Assembly (NCBI RefSeq): GCF_000760695.4
Contig: NZ_JHEG04000001.1
Location: forward strand, 2,563,578-2,627,577
DNA from: Tolypothrix bouteillei VB521301
GTDB taxonomy: Bacteria; Cyanobacteriota; Cyanobacteriia; Cyanobacteriales; Nostocaceae
Direction: 5' to 3'
Length of the DNA: 64,000 nt
Shown here: piece after piece, positions 8,802 to 18,332 of the stretch
How positions within the stretch are numbered: the first letter of the stretch is position 1
Layout of the letters: every line of letters starts with the position of its first letter
The notes under the pieces: generated by a model
Told to the model about the DNA's origin: nothing
Seen by the model: the letters and a program-made list of their open reading frames with translations, nothing else
Databases searched by the model: none
Position numbers and translations under genes: made by a program

Positions 8802-9665
8802 TCAAGCATCGGTCTCAATCTCATATAACTTCCAGAGGGTGCGGAGCTTACGCTTAAGACGATCGCGCATACTATTAGGTGCTACAATCTCGCACTCATC
8901 CCAGTAACGGGCAACTTCCCTAACCAGCCAAAACTCGTTTGCAACTCGTCGCACAACTTGCCGCACATCTCCGACCATCTCATCACTAACGTCATCATCT
9001 TTAGGTTTATAGCTTTTTTTCATCCAACCTCGAAAGTGTAAGTACACTTTTAGATAATCTAGCTGTCCTCGCCAATTTCCGTTGAGAGGTACAGCTGACT
9101 TAATGCCATCGTAGGTTAAACAACGGTTGTGCCATAGTTCTGGTAGCTCGGGAATATCTTTTTCTACATCTTGTGTTTCTTCACACCAGACAAGAAGATA
9201 AAAGCGATTATCAAAAAAGCGAGGTTCTGCATGACGGATAGTGTATTCCAGTTCTACCCCTTGAGAATTACGGTAGAGAATGTAGAAAGGCTGTTGCTTT
9301 TTCATCCATTCCTCAATCTGAATTCGCCATCCTTGAGTAGATTGGCTGATTTGTTTCATTAGAGATTGACGCAGGGGAGGTTCAAGATTACCTCGCTCTA
9401 GTAAAAGTGCAAGTACAGTTTGTGCTTCCCCAATACGACCCGCATCGTTTAGGGCTTTTATAGCCTGTTGCAAAGCGTTAACCTGGTTTGAACTGAGGCT
9501 AAAAGGCTTTCCTACTTCAAGGGATTGTTCGGCGATCGCTACTATTAAGCCAGAAATACTTGGTTCTTTACCCCATTTGATATCGAGGCTGCGAGCAATT
9601 TCCTCCAATTTTTCTTTGGTTCCGGGCGGAATTGACAGTGTAATCGTGTCTTTTTTTCTAACCAT
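8802..9665 (-). CDS. RHH-WYL domain transcriptional regulator of the CRISPR-Cas locus
   Basis: A 287-residue protein. The N-terminus (KKDTITLSIPPGTKEKLEEIAR) looks like a ribbon-helix-helix DNA-binding segment. The middle and C-terminal parts look like a WYL sensor domain, with PFYILYRNSQGVELEYTIRHAEP and RFYLLVWCEETQ followed by HNRCLTYDGIKSA and a WCX-like tail. WYL proteins bind nucleic acid or nucleotide ligands and often regulate defence loci; in Synechocystis a WYL-type protein (Sll7009) has been described as a negative regulator of a type I-D locus. The gene is divergent from cas10d with 266 bp between starts, the classical layout for a regulator of the cas operon and itself. Candidate operators are described under the intergenic feature. 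Confidence 0.85.
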   Translation of the reverse strand: MVRKKDTITLSIPPGTKEKLEEIARSLDIKWGKEPSISGLIVAIAEQSLEVGKPFSLSSNQVNALQQAIKALNDAGRIGEAQTVLALLLERGNLEPPLRQSLMKQISQSTQGWRIQIEEWMKKQQPFYILYRNSQGVELEYTIRHAEPRFFDNRFYLLVWCEETQDVEKDIPELPELWHNRCLTYDGIKSAVPLNGNWRGQLDYLKVYLHFRGWMKKSYKPKDDDVSDEMVGDVRQVVRRVANEFWLVREVARYWDECEIVAPNSMRDRLKRKLRTLWKLYEIETDA

Positions 9666-9931
9666 TCTTAAAAATGTACTTGCACTTACAGGAATCTTGT
9701 GCGATAGTCGTAAATGTAATTATAAATCTAGTGACAAGCAAGTGCAGCGACATTATTGCTGAGGAAACCATTTCTCATTGCGGATGTAGGTGGCTGAAAA
9801 CTTTGCACTCTGTTTACACAATCAGCAAACACTGAATAAAGCTCATATAAGAGCAAAATATCAGTGTAATCCACAGTTTCAAGAACTAGCTTTGTAACAT
9901 AGACTCAATTTTGAATTCCATTATCTTTAAT
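9666..9931. promoter_or_regulatory. Divergent WYL/cas promoter region with repeated operator-like motif
   Basis: This region separates the WYL gene from cas10d. An 18-bp motif of the form AAGTGCAAGTACATT occurs at 9671-9688 (minus orientation), and a weaker copy with AAGTGCA and ACATT halves at 9739-9756 (plus orientation). Two more matches lie inside the WYL gene at 9404-9421 and 9033-9050; the latter is a perfect inverted repeat AAAGTGTA-AG-TACACTTT. The repeated, partly palindromic motif around a regulator start suggests operator sites. The binding protein is inferred. Confidence 0.5.
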
Positions 9932-12673
9932 ATGCCTAAGCGCACTCGGCTTTTGAATGGGCCTCCAAAAAGCTTGGAGGAACGTTATTTTAGTGAAATT
10001 CGGCCCTTGTTATACAAACGATTGGGAACGCATCATCAATATGGTGTGCGAAAGGGAACGACTCTTGCAGAACACTTAGATTCAGCGTGTCAGTTCATGT
10101 TGACCGTTAGCCGGATAGCTGAAGTTCCAGAAGACAAACGACCCGTGCTGTTAGCTGCAACTGCAGTTCACGACTTAAATAAATTAGACCCACAAGAACG
10201 TAAGGTAAAAACCTTAGCGAGAGACAGGGATTTTTTACAACAACAGTTTGAACTTGCAGGTGTACTGAGTTTCGTCTCAAATGAAAAAGACTTTGAGTTA
10301 GCGAGACGACTTATTGAACGCCATTCCGGGCATAATGTCAGTGATGGCGCGAGATTTTTACCAGAAGACCCCAACATTGAACGTTGGGCGGCGATGATAA
10401 CAGCCGCCGATCTATTCGATCTGGGAATTCCTGATGCAGAACGTTTTCGCAAAGTTCAAAATGAATTGACAGTTGCATTTGACCGCCCTAGCAATCTTTT
10501 CAGAGTCCGCTTGTCTGAGGACAGAGGTTATATTACTGCACTTTTACTAGGCGCGTGTGAAGAAGTTTTAAAAACATACCGCTTAACTCCTCTTGCTATT
10601 TTCCCTGACGGCGAACTTTTTGAAGGCGAAGCAATACCACAAGTCGATTTAGTAGCCGAGATTGCTGGTGTTTGGCAAAGAAAGATCGATGAAGTTTTTG
10701 GAAATAATATTGAACGACTGGTTAGACCGACTAAAGATGGAATCAAAATTGCTCAACAAGCCATTCAACAAAATATTGAAGAGGTACTGGTCAATGTAGA
10801 AGCACTTTTAGAAAAGAAAAAAGCAGGTTATAAAGCAGACAAAGTTGCAAAAGATATAGCAAAGTGGGGTGAGAATTCTGGTAATGAAGCTATCCAGAAG
10901 GCATCTGAACTGGGTTTACTTCCTGTCAGTAATGCAGAAGAGTTTGCAGTATCTGAAGGATTGAAAGCTGCATACCTCAGTTACCGAGAAGCCGGATTAA
11001 ATCCAAAAGATGTTTGGGATAAGATTGCTCATCATGCGGGAATTACCGAACAACAACGTCCATTATTAGAAGCATTTAACGGGCAATACGGACGACCTTT
11101 ATTTGCAGCAAAAGCAGCAGTCAAAGGGATTGAAGGTATTAAGGAAGCGTTGAAAGAATCTTTTCAACTGAGAAAAGACAGTACACAAGTATCGCAAGCA
11201 ACAGAAGTATCAGAAGAAATGGTCGCTGTTGTCAATCGAATGCTAAATTTACCTATTGCTTCTAAGTTAGATGGATTAAAGGAATTAGATGCTTATGTAG
11301 AAGCTAATCCCAAACAAAGGTGTTCTCTAGGTTCTACTTCCAATGACATTGACGAACTTATTTCTGATGCTATGCCTCCCGGTACAAAAGTACAGGCTTT
11401 TTCTAACCGCTTACCCGGTGGAATCAGTGCAGAACCAAAAAGACAAGCAGATTCAATCGCAGCGTTAGCATATCAACTGATGGCAGTAGGAGCAAATTTT
11501 CCTGCTGTGAAAAAGCAAGATCCACTGTATTTACACTTTGCATTACCTAAAGGTTCAAGCCCAGAACTATTGAGGCTTTGGCGGGAATACTTAGAAAGGC
11601 TTGCTGCAACTAATGCCGAAGGTGGAACTGTCACAGTTGATGAATTGCAACTGTATCGAGACAACTCTCTAGACTTTAAACCTAATAAAGTTGTCGGATT
11701 TGCTTTTCCTAAACGTCGAGATTTTGTTCATACAACAGTTATTCTTCCTCTCGTTTGGGGTGATGTAAATGCTTCTTTAGCCTTACTCAAATCCCTACGT
11801 CTAGCTTTAGAAATGTCTTTATCCTTGGAGTTTGGATTTCCTTTCTCTATTAGTGGAAACTTAGAAGTAGAAATATCCAATGATAATCCTGAAAGTAGAA
11901 TTTTTGGACGAGTAGAAGGAATTCCAGCAGCGCTTAAACCTCTTTTAAGGAATGGACATTATTGTCGGTGTAAGGATGAAGAATCTCAAAAAACCACAGA
12001 TATTATCAGCACTGAAAGAATTCTTGAAAGCCTGCAATGTATGGGAAAACTTGCAACGTCTGTCGCCAGTATTCAGAAAGTAGATGACTGCCTGTACGAT
12101 CTAGCCCGTAGTTGTGTAAGACCGATTGAGCTTTATTACGTTCTTTTACGTTGGACTTTGCGAGAGCAAGATGAACCCAACTTAAGTGTCATTTGGAGCC
12201 GAATTCGGGAACCATTAAATAATCTATTGGAGAACCTTATGCCAGATGAAAACTCACTCTTAACCCAATATCTTAAAGAGGCGGCTCAAGTTGCTGCTGA
12301 AGGCAAGATTTGGGGAAGCTCGTTTAAACGAACTGCACAAGCTGAACCTTTTACAGCCTTTATCTCAGCTATTCGCGCTCAAAAGCCTCACTTGGGTTTA
12401 GATGTTATTTTTGCTGCTTTAATTCAGCAATATCATATCCGCTTAGACCGCATTCGCGAACATGGCGTTGGTCAAACAAAACTTTCGCAAATCAAACGTT
12501 ATTACGAAGTTTTGCGAAAGCTTTATGAGGAAGTTTATAAAGGTCGTCCCGACAAGCTTTTGACCGATCAAAAGACTCTGGAAGCTGCTTATCTATTTTT
12601 CCTTGAAGAAGCCCGTCAGCAGCTTAAAGAGAAATCTGAAAATGGTTCTGTTGAAGTCAGTACATCTATTTAA
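9932..12673 (+). CDS. cas10d: Cas10d (Csc3), type I-D large subunit with HD nuclease
   Basis: About 913 residues. The N-terminal HD phosphohydrolase/nuclease domain has His48 and the HD pair His80-Asp81 within LAATAVHDLNKLD. In type I-D systems this nuclease is fused to the Cas10-like subunit instead of Cas3, and that holds here because the Cas3' gene downstream lacks it. A C-terminal helical Cas11-like region is plausible. No GGDD cyclase motif is seen. Cas10d is the large subunit of the effector complex, helping recognise the PAM and cut target DNA. I prefer the ATG at 9932 (MPKRTRLLNG) over an upstream in-frame TTG at 9911; neither has a strong ribosome binding site. It is the first gene of the cas operon. 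Confidence 0.92.
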   Translation: MPKRTRLLNGPPKSLEERYFSEIRPLLYKRLGTHHQYGVRKGTTLAEHLDSACQFMLTVSRIAEVPEDKRPVLLAATAVHDLNKLDPQERKVKTLARDRDFLQQQFELAGVLSFVSNEKDFELARRLIERHSGHNVSDGARFLPEDPNIERWAAMITAADLFDLGIPDAERFRKVQNELTVAFDRPSNLFRVRLSEDRGYITALLLGACEEVLKTYRLTPLAIFPDGELFEGEAIPQVDLVAEIAGVWQRKIDEVFGNNIERLVRPTKDGIKIAQQAIQQNIEEVLVNVEALLEKKKAGYKADKVAKDIAKWGENSGNEAIQKASELGLLPVSNAEEFAVSEGLKAAYLSYREAGLNPKDVWDKIAHHAGITEQQRPLLEAFNGQYGRPLFAAKAAVKGIEGIKEALKESFQLRKDSTQVSQATEVSEEMVAVVNRMLNLPIASKLDGLKELDAYVEANPKQRCSLGSTSNDIDELISDAMPPGTKVQAFSNRLPGGISAEPKRQADSIAALAYQLMAVGANFPAVKKQDPLYLHFALPKGSSPELLRLWREYLERLAATNAEGGTVTVDELQLYRDNSLDFKPNKVVGFAFPKRRDFVHTTVILPLVWGDVNASLALLKSLRLALEMSLSLEFGFPFSISGNLEVEISNDNPESRIFGRVEGIPAALKPLLRNGHYCRCKDEESQKTTDIISTERILESLQCMGKLATSVASIQKVDDCLYDLARSCVRPIELYYVLLRWTLREQDEPNLSVIWSRIREPLNNLLENLMPDENSLLTQYLKEAAQVAAEGKIWGSSFKRTAQAEPFTAFISAIRAQKPHLGLDVIFAALIQQYHIRLDRIREHGVGQTKLSQIKRYYEVLRKLYEEVYKGRPDKLLTDQKTLEAAYLFFLEEARQQLKEKSENGSVEVSTSI

Positions 12674-12686
12674 TTAGGAGGCTACC

Positions 12687-13703
12687 ATGTCAATTCAAAA
12701 ACTTTCTTCTGTTCTTGCTCAAACCTACGAAAACTTTCCTAAAGGACGGTTTATTACTTTAGCTGTTCTCAGGACAACTCAATCTGAAACCATCCTTCGT
12801 ACAGAAGGTTCTGGTGAACCCATGTGTAGCGAATTTGTTCAAGCAGGCATTAATGATGAGAACATTATTCAACGCCTTGTGATGACTAAGCGCAAACAAG
12901 TTGCACCAGAAAGACGTTACGGACGAGAGCATTTAAGAGCGCACGAACTGTTATATACCAGTAAAGATGGTGCTCTGTGTTCATTAAACACAAATGCTCC
13001 TTGTGAAATGTGCGTGGACTGTTTTCTCTATGGTTTTGCCGCAGGAGGTGGCGGCGCACAGAAAAGCCGAATTTGGACGGAGGATGCTTTTAGTGTTTTA
13101 CCCGCTACTGAAGTTTTAGGAGAAAGAACTATTAACGCCACTTACGAGAATGGCACAATGCGAGACCAAAATGGTAACGCCTCAACAGCTTTAAATACCA
13201 GCGAGTATATCAAACCAGGTGTCCACTTTCTGGATGTTGTTACTCTCAAAGATGTTACTGCTGATGAATTAAGATATATCATTGGCAACATTCTTTACAC
13301 CAGTCGCTATGGTGCTGTTTCCAGTCGTGTTGGACGGATAGAAAATTCGATATTAGGTATCTTTGGCAGTATTGCTGAACTCCCCAGTTCTTTGGAACTC
13401 GTACAAGCTATTTATGATGCCTTAGAAAAACCTTTAGAACATCCAATGAATAGCAAGCGTTTAGCGGAAAAAGCGAAAGAAGTACTTTCTAGCTGGAAGA
13501 ATAAGCGAGGTGTTTCTGTGTATTTGTCTGACGAAGAAGTCGCAAGCGTAATTTCTGATGTCGAGCATCATTGGTCTGAAGAAAAACGGGATAATTTCTT
13601 GAAGCAGTTAAGCCAATCTTATGAACCTTTCCGTCAAGTTCCTGCTGAATCTAAAAAAGGCAAGAGCAAAGGTAAAAAAGCTACAGCCGAAGTAGAGAGT
13701 TAA
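12687..13703 (+). CDS. csc2: Csc2 (Cas7d), type I-D backbone subunit
   Basis: A 338-residue protein matching the Csc2/Cas7 family of type I-D. It has the N-terminal KGRFITLAVLRTTQSETILRT stretch and a metal-binding cysteine cluster (CSLNTNAPCEMCVDCFLYG). A glycine-rich AAGGGGAQKSRIWTEDAF loop and TSRYGAVSSRVGRIEN are also present. Several copies would line the crRNA and form the backbone of the effector complex. It starts 13 bp after cas10d with a strong AGGAGG site. The lysine-rich tail (SKKGKSKGKKA) may be flexible. Confidence 0.93.
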   Translation: MSIQKLSSVLAQTYENFPKGRFITLAVLRTTQSETILRTEGSGEPMCSEFVQAGINDENIIQRLVMTKRKQVAPERRYGREHLRAHELLYTSKDGALCSLNTNAPCEMCVDCFLYGFAAGGGGAQKSRIWTEDAFSVLPATEVLGERTINATYENGTMRDQNGNASTALNTSEYIKPGVHFLDVVTLKDVTADELRYIIGNILYTSRYGAVSSRVGRIENSILGIFGSIAELPSSLELVQAIYDALEKPLEHPMNSKRLAEKAKEVLSSWKNKRGVSVYLSDEEVASVISDVEHHWSEEKRDNFLKQLSQSYEPFRQVPAESKKGKSKGKKATAEVES

Positions 13704-13706
13704 GCT

Positions 13707-14468
13707 ATGACAACAATTCCTTTTCAGCAGGCAAAGCTTGTGGAATTAATTTGTTTAGAACCAGTCTTTTTTGCCTCTAGGGAGTTGTCTGATACCTACT
13801 ATACTGAAGGGACGATTGGGAATTATGCTCTAACCTATGCTTTGGGTTTAGTGTATTCTCCCTATCGTCTCCAAGGACAGGCTACAGGACGACCTACTTA
13901 CAAAGAAGATTTTGAAGCGATCGCACAAGCATTTTACATATTACCTGCTTCACCTGCAAATGGTCGAGTGACTTTCCGGTTTGAACGTTTCAATGCTCTT
14001 TCTGATGCTTATTGGTATGCAATGACTAATAATCGAGTCGCTACTGCAAGAGAAGATTTGCCATTGCAACGCCAAGGGAAAAAGCCTAATTCCTTTAGAC
14101 CAAGTAATTTTCCTCAAACTGGAAGATTGCGGATGATTGAACGTGGTAATAAATTTCAAACTGTAGTCTTTGGCGATCGCGAATTACCCGACTATATCCG
14201 TGTTGGTAAGTTTGCTAGCAAAGTTAAAGTCAATGTTTTAGAGCAATTTGATGTCATTTCATTACCAAATGGACAGTATCAAACTAGAGCTTACTTGAAC
14301 GTTGCAGATTTACCACCACAAATAGAAATTTTGTCTTTTGATTTAATTTCTATGCCTCCAGCGCCAATACTGAAAAATCTTCATTTTCAAGGTACTGCTT
14401 GGCAGGTAGGAGAAATCATTGTTCCATCTGGTTTACAATTTTGTTGTGGAGCTAGAAGTAATGACTAA
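13707..14468 (+). CDS. csc1: Csc1 (Cas5d-type), type I-D crRNA-cap subunit
   Basis: A 253-residue protein of the Csc1 family, with conserved tracts ELSDTYYTEGTIGNYALTYALG, SPYR and RLRMIERGNKFQTVVFG. Csc1 takes the Cas5 place, binding the 5' handle of the crRNA and contacting Cas10d. It starts three bases after csc2 and ends in an eight-base overlap with cas3', so translation is coupled along the operon. Confidence 0.92.
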   Translation: MTTIPFQQAKLVELICLEPVFFASRELSDTYYTEGTIGNYALTYALGLVYSPYRLQGQATGRPTYKEDFEAIAQAFYILPASPANGRVTFRFERFNALSDAYWYAMTNNRVATAREDLPLQRQGKKPNSFRPSNFPQTGRLRMIERGNKFQTVVFGDRELPDYIRVGKFASKVKVNVLEQFDVISLPNGQYQTRAYLNVADLPPQIEILSFDLISMPPAPILKNLHFQGTAWQVGEIIVPSGLQFCCGARSND

Positions 14469-16761
14469 TCAAAGATTGGTGATTCAACTTGAATCTCGTA
14501 GTATTTTCGCTTGTCCATCACCACCTGAAGATATTTCACGTCTTGGTAGCACATCTCAAAATCAACTCCTTCAACATCAAGTTGATGTGTTTGAAAAATC
14601 TCGTGATGCCGATATAATTCTTGATTTAGCACCCACAGGTACAGGTAAAACAAAAGCAGGATTCACAGTTTTATTACACAAACCTACAAAAAGTGCTGTC
14701 TATATTGCCCCAACTAATGCTTTGATAGAGCAGCAACGTGAAGCTGCTGAAAATTTTGTCAAAGATGCTAATTTACCGCATGTAGTCAAATCAGCTTCGG
14801 CAAAAGAAATTAGAGCATGGTCAGATGATAAAGTTGGTAAGCGACCTGGAGAAAAGCTGTATAACGTTTTGCGAAATCCAGCAACTATATTTCCAGAGGT
14901 AGGTGCAAATAGAGCAATTATACTGGTGACCAATCCCGATATTTTTTACTATGCCACCTTTTTCGCTTACAATTCACATGACAGAGGTAATATTGCTAGC
15001 AGTTTTTACACTAAGTTTAGCACAGTTATCTTTGATGAATTTCATCTTTATGATGCTAAACAACTTGTAGGATTACTGTTTTATCTTGCCTATTCCCATA
15101 TCTTTAATTTTTTCAAACATGGAAGACGGATTGTCTTGCTAACTGCTACACCAGAACCAGCTTGTGAATTAGCTCTACAAAGTTTGGAAAAGCAGGGTGT
15201 GAGGATAGCAAGAGTAGATGGAGAAAAAGGTAATGGTAGTCTTTTAGCATCACAAACATCTGTGAATTTGGAATTAAGACCGCAACCCGATACTAGGGAC
15301 GAGTGGTTAGCTGAGTTAGCATCTGAAGTCGTTCAACGTTTTCGAGAAAGACCAAAAGAAAACGGTGCAGTTATTCTTGACTCCTTAGAAAGCATTAACC
15401 GTCTCAAAGAGTTATTAGATAAACAAGGACTGAGTAATTCCATTGGACGTATCACTGGTCCTGCACCCTTAAAAGATAGACAACGAGCAATGCAATGTCA
15501 AATTATTTTAGCCACTAGCACTGTAGATGTAGGGTTTAACTTTGAAAGAAATCCTGCACCAACACGTCAAAATCTAGATTGGCTAATTTTTTCAGCAAAG
15601 AACTGTGCTGCATTTTGGCAAAGAATTGGTAGAGTTGGACGTGTTTTAGGTAAGTCTGAGACTGATATTGATTCTGAAGCCATAGCTTATTTACCTGCTA
15701 TAGCTTGGGAACAGGGTTTAGCCTCGCTTGATATATCTGGAGGACGGAATGCACTCGAACAAACACTTAAGAATCTTCCTTGTCTGGAAAAGCCTTTTCT
15801 ACTAGCATACTGGCGTTCTGAAGCCTTTTTAGAAATTGCTCGTCCACTGTTAGAACTTGAAGAAGCATTGCAAGGGATAGTAGGTGCAGAACTAATTCCA
15901 CAACTTTTTGAAACAATAAAATCAACTTTAGGAGGAAATCGCACTTGGGATGACTGTCGTTTTAGAATGAAAGTTTTACGAGGTGCGGAGAATATTAGTA
16001 AAGCTTCGCTTAAAGATGTTCAACACAAATGGCGGTATACTCCTGGCGGTCAAGCTTTTGTAAGAAATTACATTAAAGCTAAGTATCCTGAAGATTGGGA
16101 TGACCTACAAGCAGGGCGCGTGTCTTTAGATGACTATGAATCGTTATTCAAACAAGATGAGGAAGCTGCAAAAGATTTAAAAGAGTTTGCTGAAATCTTC
16201 AGTACCAGTTATGCACCATTATTTTCTTTCAGAAATAGTTTGTTTGAAAGTCTTTCAATTCGCGATCCACACGGTTATCTTTTAGATGAATCAGAAGAAA
16301 CATCCCTTGACCCTATCCATCTTTTACGTCACTACGAATTTGTTCCGAATGGAGAACTTTTAGAAGTGACTGGTCGTGCAAAGGATAATTATGAGTTAGT
16401 TTTTCGTTTGAATTATCCTGATACTTGGCAAGAATTTGTCAATACGGAACTCAATAAACTGACTGCTTTCAAAAATTGTTGTATTGAACGACGCATAGGA
16501 GTGGGAGGAGCAATACGACCTACACCTTTGATTAAAGCACTGGAAAAATATTTGATACCAGGAGTGATTGTCTCTGAGAAGGAGAATCAGTATATTATTA
16601 TTCAAATGCAAAGAGAAGGAATTGTTTCATATCCAATTGTCATCCAATGTAGCAATGCCCAAAAAGAATACAAATTTTTGCCAGGGATTGCAGGAATCTT
16701 AACAATGGCAATGAGAGGTAAACAATTGCGTCTTCCAGATGATGAACCCTTTATTGCTTAA
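14461..16761 (+). CDS. cas3: Cas3' helicase (type I-D, no HD domain)
   Basis: 766 residues from the ATG that overlaps csc1 as ATGACTAA. Helicase motifs are in order: Walker A PTGTGKT at residues 58-64, a DEFH box in TVIFDEFHLYD, motif III LLTATPEP, and motif VI FWQRIGRVGRV. There is no HD nuclease domain, as expected for type I-D, where the nuclease sits on Cas10d. It would be recruited by the effector complex to unwind target DNA. An in-frame GTG at 14419 would overlap csc1 far more and is rejected. Confidence 0.93.
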   Translation: MTNQRLVIQLESRSIFACPSPPEDISRLGSTSQNQLLQHQVDVFEKSRDADIILDLAPTGTGKTKAGFTVLLHKPTKSAVYIAPTNALIEQQREAAENFVKDANLPHVVKSASAKEIRAWSDDKVGKRPGEKLYNVLRNPATIFPEVGANRAIILVTNPDIFYYATFFAYNSHDRGNIASSFYTKFSTVIFDEFHLYDAKQLVGLLFYLAYSHIFNFFKHGRRIVLLTATPEPACELALQSLEKQGVRIARVDGEKGNGSLLASQTSVNLELRPQPDTRDEWLAELASEVVQRFRERPKENGAVILDSLESINRLKELLDKQGLSNSIGRITGPAPLKDRQRAMQCQIILATSTVDVGFNFERNPAPTRQNLDWLIFSAKNCAAFWQRIGRVGRVLGKSETDIDSEAIAYLPAIAWEQGLASLDISGGRNALEQTLKNLPCLEKPFLLAYWRSEAFLEIARPLLELEEALQGIVGAELIPQLFETIKSTLGGNRTWDDCRFRMKVLRGAENISKASLKDVQHKWRYTPGGQAFVRNYIKAKYPEDWDDLQAGRVSLDDYESLFKQDEEAAKDLKEFAEIFSTSYAPLFSFRNSLFESLSIRDPHGYLLDESEETSLDPIHLLRHYEFVPNGELLEVTGRAKDNYELVFRLNYPDTWQEFVNTELNKLTAFKNCCIERRIGVGGAIRPTPLIKALEKYLIPGVIVSEKENQYIIIQMQREGIVSYPIVIQCSNAQKEYKFLPGIAGILTMAMRGKQLRLPDDEPFIA

Positions 16762-16773
16762 TAACTCTCAATT

Positions 16774-17649
16774 ATGCCCCACAGTCTTGTTCTTAACCTA
16801 GTCCCTCAGTCCCCCATCTACCCAGAATTCCTATCAGGTAGACACTACCACGCTTTGTTCCTCACTCTTATCAGTTCTGTCGATCGCGATTTAGGAGATT
16901 ACCTACACTCATCCAATACAGACAAAGCCTTTACTCTGTCTCCTTTACAAGTGCAACGCCAACGGGAAGGATACCCCATTCCCAAGAAACCGGATCGCAA
17001 CAGCAAATTCCACAAACACCATACCTTACAATACACTCACGAACAACCCATCCCCCCAGGTACGCCGTGCTGGTGGCGGATTTCTCTTCTAGACGATACG
17101 CTTTTTGGGAAACTGACTCCACTTTGGCTCAATCTCAACCCAGAACATCCCTGGCATTTAGGCTCTGCTAATTTGTACATTACCAGTATCTTGGGAACTC
17201 CCCAACCAATACAGCCTTGGGCAAATGCTTGTACATATGCTCAATTGTACGAGCAAGCCAGCCATCGCGATCGCACTATCTCCTTCAGCTTTGCCACACC
17301 TGTAGCCTTTCGCCAGGGAGCATATGATAGCGTTTTACCCGTTCGAGAATGTGTTTTCAACAGTCTTCTCAGTCGTTGGAACAAATATAGTGGAATTGAG
17401 TTGACTGATTTCTCCATCGAATCCATTTATCCCAGCTTTGTCAACATCAACACGGAAGTTGTTAGCAACTATGACAACAAATTTATTGGTTGCGTTGGCG
17501 AAATTAACTATCGAATTCTAGGAGAAGTTGAACCCATAGTTATTAAGCAAATGAACGTCCTTGGAGACTTTGCTCTCTATGCAGGGCTTGGACGAAAAAC
17601 AACGATGGGAATGGGAATGACGCGTCGATTAAAAACTGCTAACAGCTAA
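16774..17649 (+). CDS. cas6: Cas6 crRNA-processing endoribonuclease
   Basis: A 291-residue RAMP protein. The C-terminal glycine-rich loop is clear (LYAGLGRKTTMGMGMTRR), and a likely catalytic histidine lies in SGRHYHALFLTL near residue 25. Cas6 cuts the CRISPR transcript at the foot of each repeat hairpin; with these 37-nt repeats it would leave the eight-base ATTGAAAC handle. It starts 12 bp after cas3'. A 60-bp repeat-filled gap separates it from cas4. Confidence 0.92.
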   Translation: MPHSLVLNLVPQSPIYPEFLSGRHYHALFLTLISSVDRDLGDYLHSSNTDKAFTLSPLQVQRQREGYPIPKKPDRNSKFHKHHTLQYTHEQPIPPGTPCWWRISLLDDTLFGKLTPLWLNLNPEHPWHLGSANLYITSILGTPQPIQPWANACTYAQLYEQASHRDRTISFSFATPVAFRQGAYDSVLPVRECVFNSLLSRWNKYSGIELTDFSIESIYPSFVNINTEVVSNYDNKFIGCVGEINYRILGEVEPIVIKQMNVLGDFALYAGLGRKTTMGMGMTRRLKTANS

Positions 17650-17703
17650 TAGCTAATGGCTAATAGTTATTAGCTATTAGCCATTAACCATTAGCAATAA
17701 GCA
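17650..17703. repeat. TTAGC-type short tandem/inverted repeat
   Basis: Alternating AGCTAATGGC and GCCATTAACC words form an inverted repeat between cas6 and cas4 that can fold as a hairpin. Related blocks lie at 32238-32305. It may attenuate transcription between the interference and adaptation parts of the operon. Confidence 0.65.
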
Positions 17704-17709
17704 AAAACC

Positions 17710-18303
17710 ATGAATGAAACAGAAGAATACGTTCCGATCGCAGCACTAAACCAATATGCTTACTGTTCGCATCGATGTTGGCGAATGTTCTGTGCAAGCG
17801 AGTTTATTGATAATCAATATACCATTGAAGGAACAAGCCTACACGATCGCGTTCACACAGTTGGAGAAGGAAATCGAGAAGAAACTTGGCAAGTTCGAGC
17901 CATTTGGCTGAAATCGGAAAAATACAAACTGATTGGAAAAGCCGATCTTATCGAATCAGAAAATGGTCAATGGTATCCCGTCGAATACAAACGCGGTCAC
18001 AAAGGCGAGTGGGATAATGACGAGTTGCAAGTCTGCGCCCAAGCTTTATGTTTGGAAGAAATGACCGGACAAACCATCAAGACAGGTTACATCTACTACG
18101 CACATTCACACCAACGCCAACTCGTAGAGATCTCTGAAGAATTGCGGCAAAGTGCGATCGCAACTATTGAATCCGTGCAAAAGCTAGTTTGTACGGGTCA
18201 TATGCCAAAAGCCGTGAAGACAAAGCGCTGTACGGGATGCAGTCTCTACACGAGATGTTTGCCAGGAACTGCAGACAAAGTAGGGCGGTATCAAGAAGCC
18301 TAA
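17710..18303 (+). CDS. cas4: Cas4, RecB-like Fe-S exonuclease
   Basis: A 197-residue Cas4. Four iron-sulfur cysteines are visible: one in YCSHRC near residue 20 and three in CTGCSLYTRC near the end. The nuclease core has LIGKADLIE and PVEYKRG, supplying the Asp and Glu-x-Lys of the RecB family. Cas4 trims prespacers and selects those with a PAM before Cas1-Cas2 integrates them. It is followed after 29 bp by cas1. Confidence 0.93.
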   Translation: MNETEEYVPIAALNQYAYCSHRCWRMFCASEFIDNQYTIEGTSLHDRVHTVGEGNREETWQVRAIWLKSEKYKLIGKADLIESENGQWYPVEYKRGHKGEWDNDELQVCAQALCLEEMTGQTIKTGYIYYAHSHQRQLVEISEELRQSAIATIESVQKLVCTGHMPKAVKTKRCTGCSLYTRCLPGTADKVGRYQEA

Positions 18304-18332
18304 TATCATTATTCAATTTGGATTGAGAAACG

